Shown here piece by piece: positions 15,292-24,225 of a stretch of 64,000 nucleotides of DNA (the first letter of the stretch is position 1; every line of letters begins with the position of its first letter). The DNA is from JALYTZ01 sp036559125. Lineage in GTDB: Bacteria > Vulcanimicrobiota > Vulcanimicrobiia > Vulcanimicrobiales > Vulcanimicrobiaceae. The position numbers were made by a program, and so were the translations under genes. The stretch is taken from NCBI GenBank assembly GCA_036559125.1, contig DATBTT010000053.1, positions 1 to 64,000 on the forward strand. The letters are read 5' to 3'. The notes under the pieces were generated by a model, which was not told where the DNA came from, made no database searches, and worked only from the letters and a program-made list of their open reading frames with translations.

Positions 15292-16162
15292 GATTCCGTT
15301 GACGTTCGTGACCGGCGTCGCTTCCACGGCGACGCTCACGTTCGAGCCGTCGCGCGAGGGCGTCTTGAGCTGGAATACGTTTGCCGAACGCGGCGCGATC
15401 GATTTTCGCCTGCTGAGAGCGCACGTATCCGCGACGCCGTGGCTGCGCCATATTGAGTGGACCAGCGACGGACGCAATTCGCACAGCCCGGCGCACGGCG
15501 ACGTCACCGTATCCACCGACGTCATCCAAAGCACGCAGCCGTTCGACGGCATCGAAATCCGGGCCGACGGCGTCGAGTTCAACGCGCTCGCCTTCGCAAC
15601 GCCGGCGCACCACCGGCCGTCGCTGCCCTTCGCGGGCCAAGCGCGAATTTTAGACGTCCCCGCGCGCTCGCAATACGTGACGGAAAACGAACGCGGATGG
15701 TGCAGTCCCACGAGTCTCTCGATGCTCAACGCGTACTTCGGACTCGACTACGACGTAGCGTCGACGGCGCGCGCCGTCTTCGATCGCGCGTACAACGGCA
15801 CCGGGAACTGGTCGTTTAACGTTGCGTTCAGCGGAAGCTTGGGGCTACGCGCCGCCGTCGTCTATTTGCGCAACCTCGACCATGCCGGGCGCTTCATCGA
15901 TGCCGGGATCCCGATCGCCATTTCGTATAGTTGGAGCGCCGGCGAGCTACCGGGCGCGCCGCTCGAACATTCGGACGGTCATCTCGTCGTTCTGTGCGGG
16001 TTTACCGCGAACGGCGACTGCGCGGTCAACGATCCGGCGCACCCGAATCTGCGCGCCGTCTATCCGCGCGGTGCGCTCGAACGCGTGTGGCAGCGCAGCA
16101 AAGGCGTGGCATACGCAGTCGCGCCCGTTGGTCTGGATTTCGTCGCCCTTGCCGAGGGCTGA
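15269..16162 (+). CDS. C39-like papain-fold protein (Peptidase_C39_2)
   Basis: 297-aa protein. Residues about 1-125 form a beta-rich domain; residues about 130-290 resemble Peptidase_C39_2, with catalytic Cys in ERGWCSPTSLSML, His in HSDGHLVVLCGF and Asp/Asn in VNDPAHPN. No signal peptide is visible from the chosen start. It overlaps the lipoprotein gene by 23 bp; an in-frame TTG at 15299 would start after the overlap and is an alternative. The operon suggests cleavage or handling of imported peptides. Enzymatic activity is inferred. Confidence 0.75.
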   Translation: MRGNGRSEIPLTFVTGVASTATLTFEPSREGVLSWNTFAERGAIDFRLLRAHVSATPWLRHIEWTSDGRNSHSPAHGDVTVSTDVIQSTQPFDGIEIRADGVEFNALAFATPAHHRPSLPFAGQARILDVPARSQYVTENERGWCSPTSLSMLNAYFGLDYDVASTARAVFDRAYNGTGNWSFNVAFSGSLGLRAAVVYLRNLDHAGRFIDAGIPIAISYSWSAGELPGAPLEHSDGHLVVLCGFTANGDCAVNDPAHPNLRAVYPRGALERVWQRSKGVAYAVAPVGLDFVALAEG

Positions 16163-16674
16163 TGCAGCCCGCACAACGCGTCACCTCGATGGATGGCGTG
16201 CGGCAAGCGCCCTTGCATGTAGCCCTGGTCGAGCCGGAAATCCCCCCTAACACCGGCAACGTCGCGCGACTCTGCGCGGCGACCGGCGTCGCGCTGCACC
16301 TCGTCGAGCCGCTCGGGTTTCGCATCGACGATCGCGCGCTAAAACGTGCGGGGCTGGATTATTGGAAACATCTGGGCGTGGTAATACATCCCTCGCTCGA
16401 TGAGTTCGTGCGAGCAACCGCCGCAATGCGGCGCTGGTATCTCACGAAACGCGCAACCGCACGCTACGATGCAGCGACGTTTTCGCGCGGCGACATGCTC
16501 GTCTTTGGAAAAGAAACCAAAGGGCTACCGGAACGATTGCTGGCGCAGGACCCCGAGCACTGCCTGCGCATCCCGATGCGCGCGGATAGCGTTCGCAGCC
16601 TCAATCTCTCGACGGCGGTCGGCATCGTCGCATACGCGGCGCTCGCGCAACTGCATTTTCCAGAACTGCATTAA
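16162..16674 (+). CDS. trmL: tRNA (cytidine/uridine-34-2'-O)-methyltransferase
   Basis: 170-aa SPOUT methyltransferase. Motifs: VALVEPEIPPNTGNVARLC at the N-terminus, LVFGKETKGLPE, and the C-terminal knot RIPMRADSVRSLNLSTAVGI. These match TrmL, which 2'-O-methylates the wobble base of tRNA-Leu. The ATG overlaps the C39 stop (TGATG); a second ATG ten codons on is possible. The stop overlaps that of the convergent MFS gene by 3 bp. Confidence 0.93.
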   Translation: MQPAQRVTSMDGVRQAPLHVALVEPEIPPNTGNVARLCAATGVALHLVEPLGFRIDDRALKRAGLDYWKHLGVVIHPSLDEFVRATAAMRRWYLTKRATARYDAATFSRGDMLVFGKETKGLPERLLAQDPEHCLRIPMRADSVRSLNLSTAVGIVAYAALAQLHFPELH

Positions 16675-17885
16675 TCGTCACCCCGAGCCTGTCGAACGGC
16701 CGGGTGGCTAAACTTCATCGAGTGCAGCGTCAACGAGCCGAGACATGAAACGGCCGCAACGGTCGCGATCGCTGTAAAGACGGCAATCAGGCCGAAACGG
16801 TCGCCGATCGCGCCGAAGATCGGCGCGCCGATGCCGCCGACGCTGACCGCGAGTCCGAGCGTCACGCCCGATGCGACGCCGATGCGATTGGGCAAATATT
16901 CTTGACCAAGCACGACCAGAACACTCGCGGAGAGCGCCATGCCGAAACCTAACATCACCGCGAGCGCCACCACGAGCACCTGCGGCGCGTGCAAGCTGCC
17001 GGCAATAGCGAGTGCCGCGGTCAACAGCGCGATCGACGCGATGGAGAACGTCACGATCGTATGGCGCGCGTAGCGATCGGCCATGCGCCCGCCGGTCACC
17101 GTTCCGAGCGCGCCCGCCAGCAGCATGAGGCTCAACGCAAGATTTCCTTGCGAGGCGCTAGCGTGCAGAACGCGGATGAAGAGCAGCGGCAGAAACGCGA
17201 CGGCGCCGAAAAACGCGACCGAACGCAGGCTCACGACCGCAGTGAGCCAACCGAATCCACGCCAATCGTCGGGTTGCGGGGCTCCGGACTTTACCCGCGC
17301 GAACGCGTGCTTGCGAAAATGCTTGAAGCGGCCGAGTTCGCTCCACATAAGCGCGGCGGCGGCGATGCCGGGAACGATGAGAAATGCCGTCCCGCGCAAC
17401 CCGAAGGCCAGCAGCATCGGCGTGACGAGTATGGGTCCAAGCGCAAATCCGCCGTACCCGCCCAGCGAGAACCAGCCCATACCGGTCGCGCGCTGTCCGC
17501 GCGAGCAGTAGTTCGCGTAGCGCGAACCTTCCGGATGGAAGGCCGCTACGCCGACGCCGGCGATCATGGCTCCGACGAACATGCCCGTCATCGAGTGCAC
17601 CAGCCCGATTGCCGAGGTACCCGCTGCCGCGACCAGGACCGCAACCGGGATGACCCATGCGAGCGACCGCCGGTCGGAAATATACCCGAAGAGCGGCTGC
17701 ACGACCGACGAGCTGAGATTCATTGCGAGGATAAGCGAGGCGGCGGCCGCGAGACTGACGTGTTCCTTAGCCACCAAAAACGGCAGCATCGCGGGGATCG
17801 CGCTCTGATTGAGATCGTTGAAGACGTGCGCCACCGACAGCGTGGAAACGCCGCGGCGGTCGAGCGGAAGCGCGATGGTGGCCAT
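16671..17885 (-). CDS. MFS exporter, fosmidomycin-resistance (Fsr)-like
   Basis: 404-aa, 12-TM major facilitator. N-terminal VAHVFNDLNQSAIPAMLPFL and GVGVAAFHPEGSRYAN are characteristic of Fsr-type exporters, which confer fosmidomycin resistance in E. coli; real substrate unknown. It is divergent from a LysR regulator with a palindromic operator candidate between them, suggesting LysR control. Its last codons (ending PAVRQARGDD) are encoded by a copy of the dispersed REP-like repeat, so the C-terminus was probably altered by that repeat. Confidence 0.88.
   Translation of the reverse strand: MATIALPLDRRGVSTLSVAHVFNDLNQSAIPAMLPFLVAKEHVSLAAAASLILAMNLSSSVVQPLFGYISDRRSLAWVIPVAVLVAAAGTSAIGLVHSMTGMFVGAMIAGVGVAAFHPEGSRYANYCSRGQRATGMGWFSLGGYGGFALGPILVTPMLLAFGLRGTAFLIVPGIAAAALMWSELGRFKHFRKHAFARVKSGAPQPDDWRGFGWLTAVVSLRSVAFFGAVAFLPLLFIRVLHASASQGNLALSLMLLAGALGTVTGGRMADRYARHTIVTFSIASIALLTAALAIAGSLHAPQVLVVALAVMLGFGMALSASVLVVLGQEYLPNRIGVASGVTLGLAVSVGGIGAPIFGAIGDRFGLIAVFTAIATVAAVSCLGSLTLHSMKFSHPAVRQARGDD
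16677..16699. repeat. partial REP-like repeat inside the MFS 3' end
   Basis: GTCACCCCGAGCCTGTCGAA followed by CGG matches one arm of the palindrome at 9604-9657. It supplies the last codons of the MFS gene and lies just after the trmL stop. Confidence 0.65.
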
Positions 17886-17940
17886 ATCCTTAAGTATCGG
17901 ACACGGCGCACGATACGTCCAATAGATTGTTTGACTACGA

Positions 17941-17961
17941 ATGATAAGCTAGGCTTATCAT
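17941..17961. promoter_or_regulatory. LysR-type operator candidate, 21-bp perfect palindrome
   Basis: ATGATAAGC-TAG-GCTTATCAT, with 9-bp perfect arms and an internal T-N11-A as in LysR-family boxes. Its last two bases are the A and T of the lysR ATG (17960-17962). Binding would block lysR initiation (autorepression) and could control the divergent MFS gene; a TTGACT lies just upstream at about 17931. A second short repeat CAATAGATTG is nearby. Confidence 0.65.
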
Positions 17962-18850
17962 GGAGCTGCGTCAAGTCCGGTATTTCATGGCGGTGGCGCG
18001 TCACGCGCACTTCACACATGCGGCCGAAGAGCTCTCGCTCGCGCAGCCGGCCCTTTCGCAGCAAGTCGCCGCGCTCGAGCGCGAACTGGGCGTCCGCCTC
18101 TTCGACCGGACGAATCGCCGGGTCAGCCTCACGTCGGCGGGCCAGGCGTTTTTGCAACGCGCGGTGCGCATCGTTGCCGATGTCGATGCCGCCGCCGAAG
18201 AAATGAGCGCCTTTGCCGGCGGGCTACGCGGGCGCGTCGTCCTGGGCACCAATCAATCGCTATCGGAATACACGCTACCCAAGATTCTCGGACGCTTTCA
18301 CGCGCGTTATCCGGGCGTCGAGATCGCGCTACGCGAAGGCCTCGCGCCTCAGATGATCGCCGGACTGCACGATGCCACGCTGGATCTGGCGATCGGCGAT
18401 ATGGGCGATGCGACGTCGCGCGCGCTGCGCGGGATGCGCTCCGAAAAACTCTATACCGATGAACTGGCAATCGCCGTTTCCGTCGCGCATCCTCTTGCCG
18501 CGCGCAAGCGCATAGAGATCGCGGCGCTGCGCGACGAACGGTTTATCGTGTTCAAACCGGGTTCGTCGTTGACGAATATGCTCTATGCGCTCGCGCGAAC
18601 TGCGGGCTTCGAGCCGCGCGTCGCATTCGAGAGTGCCGATTCGGTGACGGTACGCGCGCTGGTCGCCGAGGGGCTGGGCGTCACCCTGTTTCCGCGATCG
18701 ATCGCGCAACCTGCCGGTCCGGCCATTGCGATGCTCTCGCTCGCCCCCAAACTCGTGCGCACGATCTCGCTCGTCCACCGGCGCGCGCCGGCGCATGGCC
18801 CGGCGGCACAAACGTTTCTCGACTACGTCCGCGAACAATTGCTACGATGA
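17960..18850 (+). CDS. LysR-family transcriptional regulator
   Basis: 296-aa regulator. N-terminal winged HTH (ELRQVRYFMAVARHAHFT, AAEELSLAQPALSQQVAALE, LGVRLFDRTNRRVSLT) is followed by a LysR substrate-binding domain from about residue 90. Closest in style to the CynR/BenM-like group. It probably controls the divergent MFS exporter. The ATG overlaps the palindrome at 17941-17961. Its stop overlaps the start of the uracil-DNA glycosylase gene as ATGA. The effector is unknown. Confidence 0.93.
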   Translation: MELRQVRYFMAVARHAHFTHAAEELSLAQPALSQQVAALERELGVRLFDRTNRRVSLTSAGQAFLQRAVRIVADVDAAAEEMSAFAGGLRGRVVLGTNQSLSEYTLPKILGRFHARYPGVEIALREGLAPQMIAGLHDATLDLAIGDMGDATSRALRGMRSEKLYTDELAIAVSVAHPLAARKRIEIAALRDERFIVFKPGSSLTNMLYALARTAGFEPRVAFESADSVTVRALVAEGLGVTLFPRSIAQPAGPAIAMLSLAPKLVRTISLVHRRAPAHGPAAQTFLDYVREQLLR

Positions 18851-19548
18851 AACGCGATACATGCGATTCAATCGATGCCGTCTCGCAAGCCGTCATCGGC
18901 TGCGAGCGCTGTCCGGAACTGCGCGCCTACTGCGCCCACGTCGCTGCGGAGAAAAAGCGCGCGCACCGCGACCAGACGTACTGGGGGAAACCGGTACCGG
19001 CCTTCGGCGATCCCCGGGCACGCGTGATGCTGGTCGGTCTTGCTCCCGGAGCGCACGGCAGCAATCGGACCGGCCGCATGTTTACCGGTGATGCATCCGG
19101 CGATTTCTTGTATCCGGCACTCTATCGTGCGGGCTTCGCAAACCGGCCGGACGCAATCGCACCCGGTGACGGCTTGCGATTAAACGATTGCATCATCACC
19201 GCGGCGGCCCGGTGCGCGCCTCCCGGTAACAAGCCGACGCCGCAAGAGTTGCGCAATTGCTTTCCTTACCTCGTCGAAGAGTTCGCCGCACTCGATGGCG
19301 TGCGCGTCGCGATCGGTTTGGGCGTGGTTGGCACGAACGCGGCGCTAAAGATGCTGGCGGCGCGTGGCTTCGTTTTCGAGAAACGCGCCTTCGGACACGG
19401 CGTCGAAATCGCAGCACGCAAGGATGGGCGCATCGTAACCGTCATCGCGTCGTACCATCCGAGCCGGCAGAACACGAATACCGGCGTCCTTACGACCGCC
19501 ATGTTCGACGCAATATTCACTCGCGCTCGGGAGATATTGCATGCGTGA
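18847..19548 (+). CDS. uracil-DNA glycosylase, family 5 (UdgB)
   Basis: 233-aa Fe-S uracil-DNA glycosylase. Four Cys suited to a 4Fe-4S cluster: C19 and C22 (CERC), then one in AARCAPPGNKPT and one in ELRNCFPYL. The motif GLAPGAHGSNRTGRMFTG has the family-5 form (GLAPG, lacking the family-4 acidic residue), and HPSRQNTNTG is the C-terminal catalytic loop. It removes uracil and some oxidised or deaminated purines from DNA. Translationally coupled to lysR. Confidence 0.93.
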   Translation: MKRDTCDSIDAVSQAVIGCERCPELRAYCAHVAAEKKRAHRDQTYWGKPVPAFGDPRARVMLVGLAPGAHGSNRTGRMFTGDASGDFLYPALYRAGFANRPDAIAPGDGLRLNDCIITAAARCAPPGNKPTPQELRNCFPYLVEEFAALDGVRVAIGLGVVGTNAALKMLAARGFVFEKRAFGHGVEIAARKDGRIVTVIASYHPSRQNTNTGVLTTAMFDAIFTRAREILHA

Positions 19549-20185
19549 CCGATTGGCCGCTGGAGGTCGCGCACTGCAATTCGCCGGTATCGGAATTGTC
19601 GCGCTTGCGCTTGCTGCCGCGATTGCGGCGCATTTCTCGCTTGGTTCGTCGCGAAGCGCATCGATTTTCGTTGGCGTCTTCACAAGCGTGCCCGTCGCGC
19701 TCCCCGCGCTGCGGGTGACCGGCTCGGGCACACGCGTACGTCTCGAGATTCGGGCGCTACAACCGGATCGGCGCGTGGACGGGCAAGCCATTTTCGCCGG
19801 CACGACCCGCTGCGTCGATGCCGCGGATCGCGTGCTGGGCGCGCCGCTCGGCGCGCACTACTATCGCATCGCGTTTTCGCTTTACGGGAAGCCGTTTGCG
19901 GCGACGTGCGACCTTCGCGAGGGTGCGATCGTCCACAACGCAAACGGGAACGATCTGCACGCCGGTATGCTCGAACCCTACAAAGTGGCGTATTACGTGC
20001 GCCGCGGATTCGAGCCGGCCCACGGGCTGCGGGTCGATCTAAGCGACAACGCACTAGCGGGCGTCACGTTCGACGCGGGACTGGCGCAGCCGCCGCGCGC
20101 CGGCTCACCCGCGTCGCCGATGGTCCGGTATCTCTCGCGCTACGGCGAGGATTTCGCTCCCGCGCTGGTCGCGCATTGGCGCTAG
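19541..20185 (+). CDS. membrane-anchored protein of unknown function
   Basis: 214-aa protein with one N-terminal transmembrane segment (about residues 13-32) and an extracytoplasmic, beta-rich domain. I recognise no family. It overlaps the glycosylase gene by 8 bp, so it is coupled to it. Segments with a TRC and ATCD Cys pair (about residues 90 and 126) could form a disulfide outside the cytoplasm, which is inference. Its stop overlaps that of the convergent gene at 20182. Confidence 0.6.
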   Translation: MRDRLAAGGRALQFAGIGIVALALAAAIAAHFSLGSSRSASIFVGVFTSVPVALPALRVTGSGTRVRLEIRALQPDRRVDGQAIFAGTTRCVDAADRVLGAPLGAHYYRIAFSLYGKPFAATCDLREGAIVHNANGNDLHAGMLEPYKVAYYVRRGFEPAHGLRVDLSDNALAGVTFDAGLAQPPRAGSPASPMVRYLSRYGEDFAPALVAHWR

Positions 20186-20556
20186 TGGAAGTGCGTCACG
20201 CGGCCGCACGAATCGATGGCCTTGTCAGGGACCATCATCGTGCCTGACCCTTTGCGAAAACTGATGATGCGTAGGGGAGGCGCGTCGGCCGCTTCTTCGC
20301 CGTAGCGTCGCTCGAGCTGCAATCGAACGTCGTGATCGAGTTCCATGTTTTTCGAGCTACCCACGAGCAGGTATTGCTGGACCGATCCGTTCTTGGCGAA
20401 CAGGATGCGGTACTCGACTCCGCGATCCGAACGAAAAGCGACGTCCTTGCACGCCTGCGCCGCGGTGGCCCCGCTTCGCATGGCCGGGATTGCAAGAAAC
20501 GCGGCGCCTAGGGCGAGCGCGGTGAGGCCCACGCGGGCCACGAGGTGGCGATCCAT
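20182..20556 (-). CDS. secreted small protein, unknown
   Basis: 124-aa protein with a signal-peptide-like N-terminus (VARVGLTALALGAAFLAIPA, cleavage likely near ATAAQA). The mature part has two Cys (QACKD and DSCGR) that could pair. I recognise no domain. It is the last gene of the long hisS-aspS operon: the ATG at 20554-20556 touches the aspS stop, and a GTG one codon earlier (20559) overlaps it as GTGA. Confidence 0.55.
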   Translation of the reverse strand: MDRHLVARVGLTALALGAAFLAIPAMRSGATAAQACKDVAFRSDRGVEYRILFAKNGSVQQYLLVGSSKNMELDHDVRLQLERRYGEEAADAPPLRIISFRKGSGTMMVPDKAIDSCGRVTHFH

Positions 20557-22337
20557 CACTTCACTGTATCGGCGGGAGACGCCGTGCTCTTCAGCGCGAG
20601 ATCGCGCAGGAGCCGCTCGGGTACGGCCGTGGGCGCGTCCATCATTACGTCGCGAGCAAGCTGGTTCTTTGGAAAGGCGATGACGTCCCGGATGTTGGTC
20701 TCGCCCACCGCGAGCATCACGATGCGGTCGATCCCGAGCGCCATGCCGCCGTGAGGAGGTGCGCCGTAATCGAGGGCGCGCACGAAGAAGCCGAACCGAT
20801 CTTCGACCTGCTCTTCGGTCATTCCGAGCAAGGTAAAAATCTTGCGCTGGAACTCCGGCTTATGTATGCGAATCGAGCCGCTGCCGAGTTCGAAGCCGTT
20901 GAGCACCATGTCGTAATGCTGGGCGCGCATCTTCATGGGCGCGGTGTCGATCAAATCCCACTGCCCCTCTCCGGGGGCCGTGAAGGGATGGTGCGCGGGC
21001 GCGGGCTTGCCGGTCTGCTCGTCGGCTTCGAAGAGTGGGAAATCGGTGATCCACGCAAATGCGTACGCGCCCGGATCGCGTAAGCCGCACCGGTCGCCGA
21101 TCTCGTTACGCATTCTACCGGCCACGCCGAGCGAAACGTCGCGCGCGTCGGCAAAGAGCAGCAGCGCGTCGCCGCGTTGCGCCTGCGCCGCGGCTGCGAT
21201 CTTGCCTACCATCGCATCGTCGAGAAATTTCGGCGCCGAACTCTTGAGCGCATCGACGCCGTATGCGACCCACACCATGCCTTTGGCGCCCATCGTCTTG
21301 GCGAGCTCCCCGAGCGCGTCGAAATCGCGCCGCGAAAGCGTCGCTCCGCCCGGGTAGCGCAGTGCGACGATCGCGCCGCCGCTCTCGACGACCGATTTAA
21401 AGACGACGAACTCCGTGCCGGCGAAGAGCGGCGTCACGTCGGCGAGTTCGAGTCCGAACCGCAGGTCGGGCTTGTCGCTTCCATACGTGGCCACGGCGTG
21501 CGCGTGCGAGAGTCGTGGAAACGGCGGCAACTCGATTTCGAGAACGCGCTTCCAGACGTAACGGATGCACGACTCCATCAGTTCGAGCACTTGTTCTTGC
21601 GTGCAAAACGACATCTCGACGTCGATTTGCGTAAACTCGGGTTGGCGGTCGGCCCGCAAATCCTCGTCGCGCATGCAGCGCGCGATTTGCATGTACCGCC
21701 CGAACCCCGCGATCATGAGGATCTGCTTGAGTAGTTGCGGCGACTGCGGCAACGCGTAGAACGTGCCCTCGTGAACGCGGCTGGGAACCAGATAGTCGCG
21801 CGCGCCCTCCGGCGTCGACTTGATGAGCATCGGCGTCTCGATTTCGAGAAACTCGCGCGAATCGAAGAAGTCGCGCATCGCTTTGACGATGCGATGCCGA
21901 ATCGTGAGGTTTCGCTGCAGGCGCGGCCGGCGCAAATCCAGATACCGGTATTCCAAGCGCAGGTTCTCGTCAACGTCGTCGTCGGTGTTTACTTGAAACG
22001 GCGGCACCAGCGAGCGGTTGAGCACCTCGAGCCGATCGACGCCCACCTCGATCTCGCCGGTTGGAATCTTCGAATTTTCCGTCCCCGCCGGACGTTTGCG
22101 CACGCCGCCGGTCACGCGAATGACGTCTTCGTGGCGCAGATGTTCGGCATCTTTGAAGCATGGTTGCTGCGGGTCGAACGTGATCTGCGTGATCCCGTCG
22201 CGATCGCGCAGATCGACAAAGATCAGGCCGCCGTGATCTCGGCGGCGGTTGATCCATCCATTGAGCTCGACGGTCGAACCCTCGTCGCCGGCGCGCAACG
22301 CGCCGCAAGAACGTTTTTCCACGTGTGCTTCTGTCAT
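20556..22337 (-). CDS. aspS: aspartyl-tRNA synthetase
   Basis: 593-aa class II synthetase of the bacterial type. It has an N-terminal OB anticodon-binding domain (LNGWINRRRDHGGLIFVDLRD), then class II motifs: FEFSR-like motif 1 region, motif 2 RCMRDEDLRADRQPEFTQID, and motif 3 GAPPHGGMALGIDRIVML. A GAD insertion domain lies between (about residues 300-410). Whether it discriminates tRNA-Asp from tRNA-Asn cannot be settled from sequence alone; no gatCAB is in the window. It begins 3 bp after the last glycosyltransferase gene. Confidence 0.97.
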   Translation of the reverse strand: MTEAHVEKRSCGALRAGDEGSTVELNGWINRRRDHGGLIFVDLRDRDGITQITFDPQQPCFKDAEHLRHEDVIRVTGGVRKRPAGTENSKIPTGEIEVGVDRLEVLNRSLVPPFQVNTDDDVDENLRLEYRYLDLRRPRLQRNLTIRHRIVKAMRDFFDSREFLEIETPMLIKSTPEGARDYLVPSRVHEGTFYALPQSPQLLKQILMIAGFGRYMQIARCMRDEDLRADRQPEFTQIDVEMSFCTQEQVLELMESCIRYVWKRVLEIELPPFPRLSHAHAVATYGSDKPDLRFGLELADVTPLFAGTEFVVFKSVVESGGAIVALRYPGGATLSRRDFDALGELAKTMGAKGMVWVAYGVDALKSSAPKFLDDAMVGKIAAAAQAQRGDALLLFADARDVSLGVAGRMRNEIGDRCGLRDPGAYAFAWITDFPLFEADEQTGKPAPAHHPFTAPGEGQWDLIDTAPMKMRAQHYDMVLNGFELGSGSIRIHKPEFQRKIFTLLGMTEEQVEDRFGFFVRALDYGAPPHGGMALGIDRIVMLAVGETNIRDVIAFPKNQLARDVMMDAPTAVPERLLRDLALKSTASPADTVK

Positions 22338-22340
22338 GGG

Positions 22341-23249
22341 TTAGCGGTCCGTATCATCCTTTTCTGCGAGGGCATTCTTTATGCCGGAAACGTAGTAGTA
22401 CTGTTGCACGAGATCACGCGCCAATTTGGAATTGCGAGCGCGCCGGTCGAAGTATCCCAACAGCCACGGCATCCGGCTCAACGCGCCGTGTAATCCGAGC
22501 GATACCGGCGTCATGCCGAGGTTGAGCTTGACGTCGAAATTGGGATGTTTGCGATAGAACCGCACCGTCGAGCGTCCGGCGAGCTTCATTTTTTCCTTTT
22601 GGTCGTCATGCGGGACGTCTTGACAATGATAGTTCACGGCGCGCGGTTCGTACACGATCGAGATGCCGGCGCGTTCGAGACGATACCCGAGCTCGAGGTC
22701 TTCGTGCCCGTATCCCGTAAAATTCTCGTCGAAGCAACCGACGCCGAGCAAGTCGTCGCGCCGCACCGATGCGTTACCGGTGAGGAAGTACAACCAGCTC
22801 AAGGTCTGTCGCGTCGGCCGGTGCAGCGACCCGCGAAGCTGCGGGCGATCTCGTTTGAGCGCATAGTCGTCCAAGTCTTTGACCTGCACTTCCCACCCGA
22901 CTACCGCGATCTTTTGACGCTCTCGGTGATGGCGCAGATGTTGCGCAAGCAAATCGGGCGAAGCCAGGATGTCGGCATCGTTGAAGAGCACGACCTCTCC
23001 GGCGGCGGCGCGAATGCCGGCGTTGCGAGCGCCCGCGCGACCGGTGTACGGGCCCGGCAGATGACGAACGTTCGGGTGCTCCGCGGCGACCTGCGCGAGA
23101 TACTCCTTCGTGCCGTCGGTCGACATCGAATCGCAGACGAGTACTTCGAACGATTCGGCAGGCACGTCTTGCGCCATCAACGTCGCAATGACGTGGGCAA
23201 GCGTATCGAGCCGGTTGTAGGTCGGAATAACGACGGAAATATCAGGCAT
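22341..23249 (-). CDS. family 2 glycosyltransferase
   Basis: 302-aa GT-A fold enzyme: N-terminal DISVVIPTYNRLDTL, metal/nucleotide motif FNDADILA near residue 90, acceptor region GYGHEDLELGYRLERAG. No membrane segment is clear, so it likely acts at the inner face of the cytoplasmic membrane on a lipid-linked acceptor. Part of the LPS-core-like cluster, overlapping the upstream GT9 gene by 8 bp. Donor and acceptor sugars unknown. Confidence 0.88.
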   Translation of the reverse strand: MPDISVVIPTYNRLDTLAHVIATLMAQDVPAESFEVLVCDSMSTDGTKEYLAQVAAEHPNVRHLPGPYTGRAGARNAGIRAAAGEVVLFNDADILASPDLLAQHLRHHRERQKIAVVGWEVQVKDLDDYALKRDRPQLRGSLHRPTRQTLSWLYFLTGNASVRRDDLLGVGCFDENFTGYGHEDLELGYRLERAGISIVYEPRAVNYHCQDVPHDDQKEKMKLAGRSTVRFYRKHPNFDVKLNLGMTPVSLGLHGALSRMPWLLGYFDRRARNSKLARDLVQQYYYVSGIKNALAEKDDTDR

Positions 23250-24225
23250 TCAACAATTGCGCTACGGCGCCGACGATCTCGCTGCGAAAACGTTCGAGCG
23301 ACTCGCCGGAAGCATCGGCCGGCTTGCGAACCAGCACGTTTGGGACGCCGTATGGCGCCCATTCCTGCGAGTTGAGCCGGAAGTAGCGATGTTCGAAAGC
23401 GACGACCGTGGGCCTGCGCATGGCGCTCGCGACGTGGGTGGCCCCGGTGTCTACCGTCACGACGACGCGCGCCCGTTCAAAGACCGCCGCCCAGCTGAAG
23501 AACGGCAAGCCCCCCAGCAACACGTCCGCGATGCGCTCCCGCGCGATGGCTTCGACGTACTGTTCGCACTCGGGGGCATAGGTGACGACCAGCGGTATCC
23601 CCAAGCGCGCGAGCTGCCTAATGAGCTCCATCGTGCACTCGAGCGTGCTGCCGTCGGTGAACCACCGCAGGCCCAGGTGCATGACCAGCGGCCGATCGGG
23701 CAGGTACGCGATGGCTGCCCGGTCTTCGTCGGTGACGTCGAGCCGGAGTTGCGTGACGCGATCGTTCGCTCCCGCCAAAGCGACAAGGTCGAGTAGTTGA
23801 TTGACTTCATGCCTGACGTGGCGATGGGGATTGCGCTCGCTCAAGTCGGGATCGGCCTCGGAGAGCATCAACCGGTTTACGTACAGGCGCGCGGTCAAGC
23901 GCATCGAGTACCGGCGCACGTAGGTGTAACCGACGCGAATGCGCGCGCGGGTCGCGCCGACGAGTTGCAGATCGACCGCGCGGGGCGCGAGCGCGATCGC
24001 AATTTCAGTCTCGCCACGGAAGCGAGCGCCGAATGCGCGCGGCGAACCGTTCCCGAGTTCGACGACTTCGTCGACGTCGGTGTTACGCTCCATGACGATG
24101 CGATTGTAGCGACTGCACGCGATGGTGATCCGTGCCTGCGGAAAAGATTTACGGACCGTCGCGATCGCGGGCGTCGAGAGGATCAGGTCGCCCAAACGAT
24201 CCGTTCGCGAGAGCAGGATGCGCAT
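23242..24225 (-). CDS. family 9 glycosyltransferase (heptosyltransferase-like)
   Basis: 327-aa GT-B fold enzyme resembling ADP-heptose:LPS heptosyltransferases. Features: N-terminal RILLSRTDRLGDLILSTPAI, central LVMHLGLRW, and C-terminal VVTVDTGATHVASAMRRPTVVAFE. ADP-heptose synthesis genes lie in the same operon, supporting heptose as donor, which is inference. The ATG at 24223-24225 overlaps the preceding stop (TGATG); the longer open frame upstream is not family-like. Confidence 0.85.
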   Translation of the reverse strand: MRILLSRTDRLGDLILSTPAIATVRKSFPQARITIACSRYNRIVMERNTDVDEVVELGNGSPRAFGARFRGETEIAIALAPRAVDLQLVGATRARIRVGYTYVRRYSMRLTARLYVNRLMLSEADPDLSERNPHRHVRHEVNQLLDLVALAGANDRVTQLRLDVTDEDRAAIAYLPDRPLVMHLGLRWFTDGSTLECTMELIRQLARLGIPLVVTYAPECEQYVEAIARERIADVLLGGLPFFSWAAVFERARVVVTVDTGATHVASAMRRPTVVAFEHRYFRLNSQEWAPYGVPNVLVRKPADASGESLERFRSEIVGAVAQLLNA

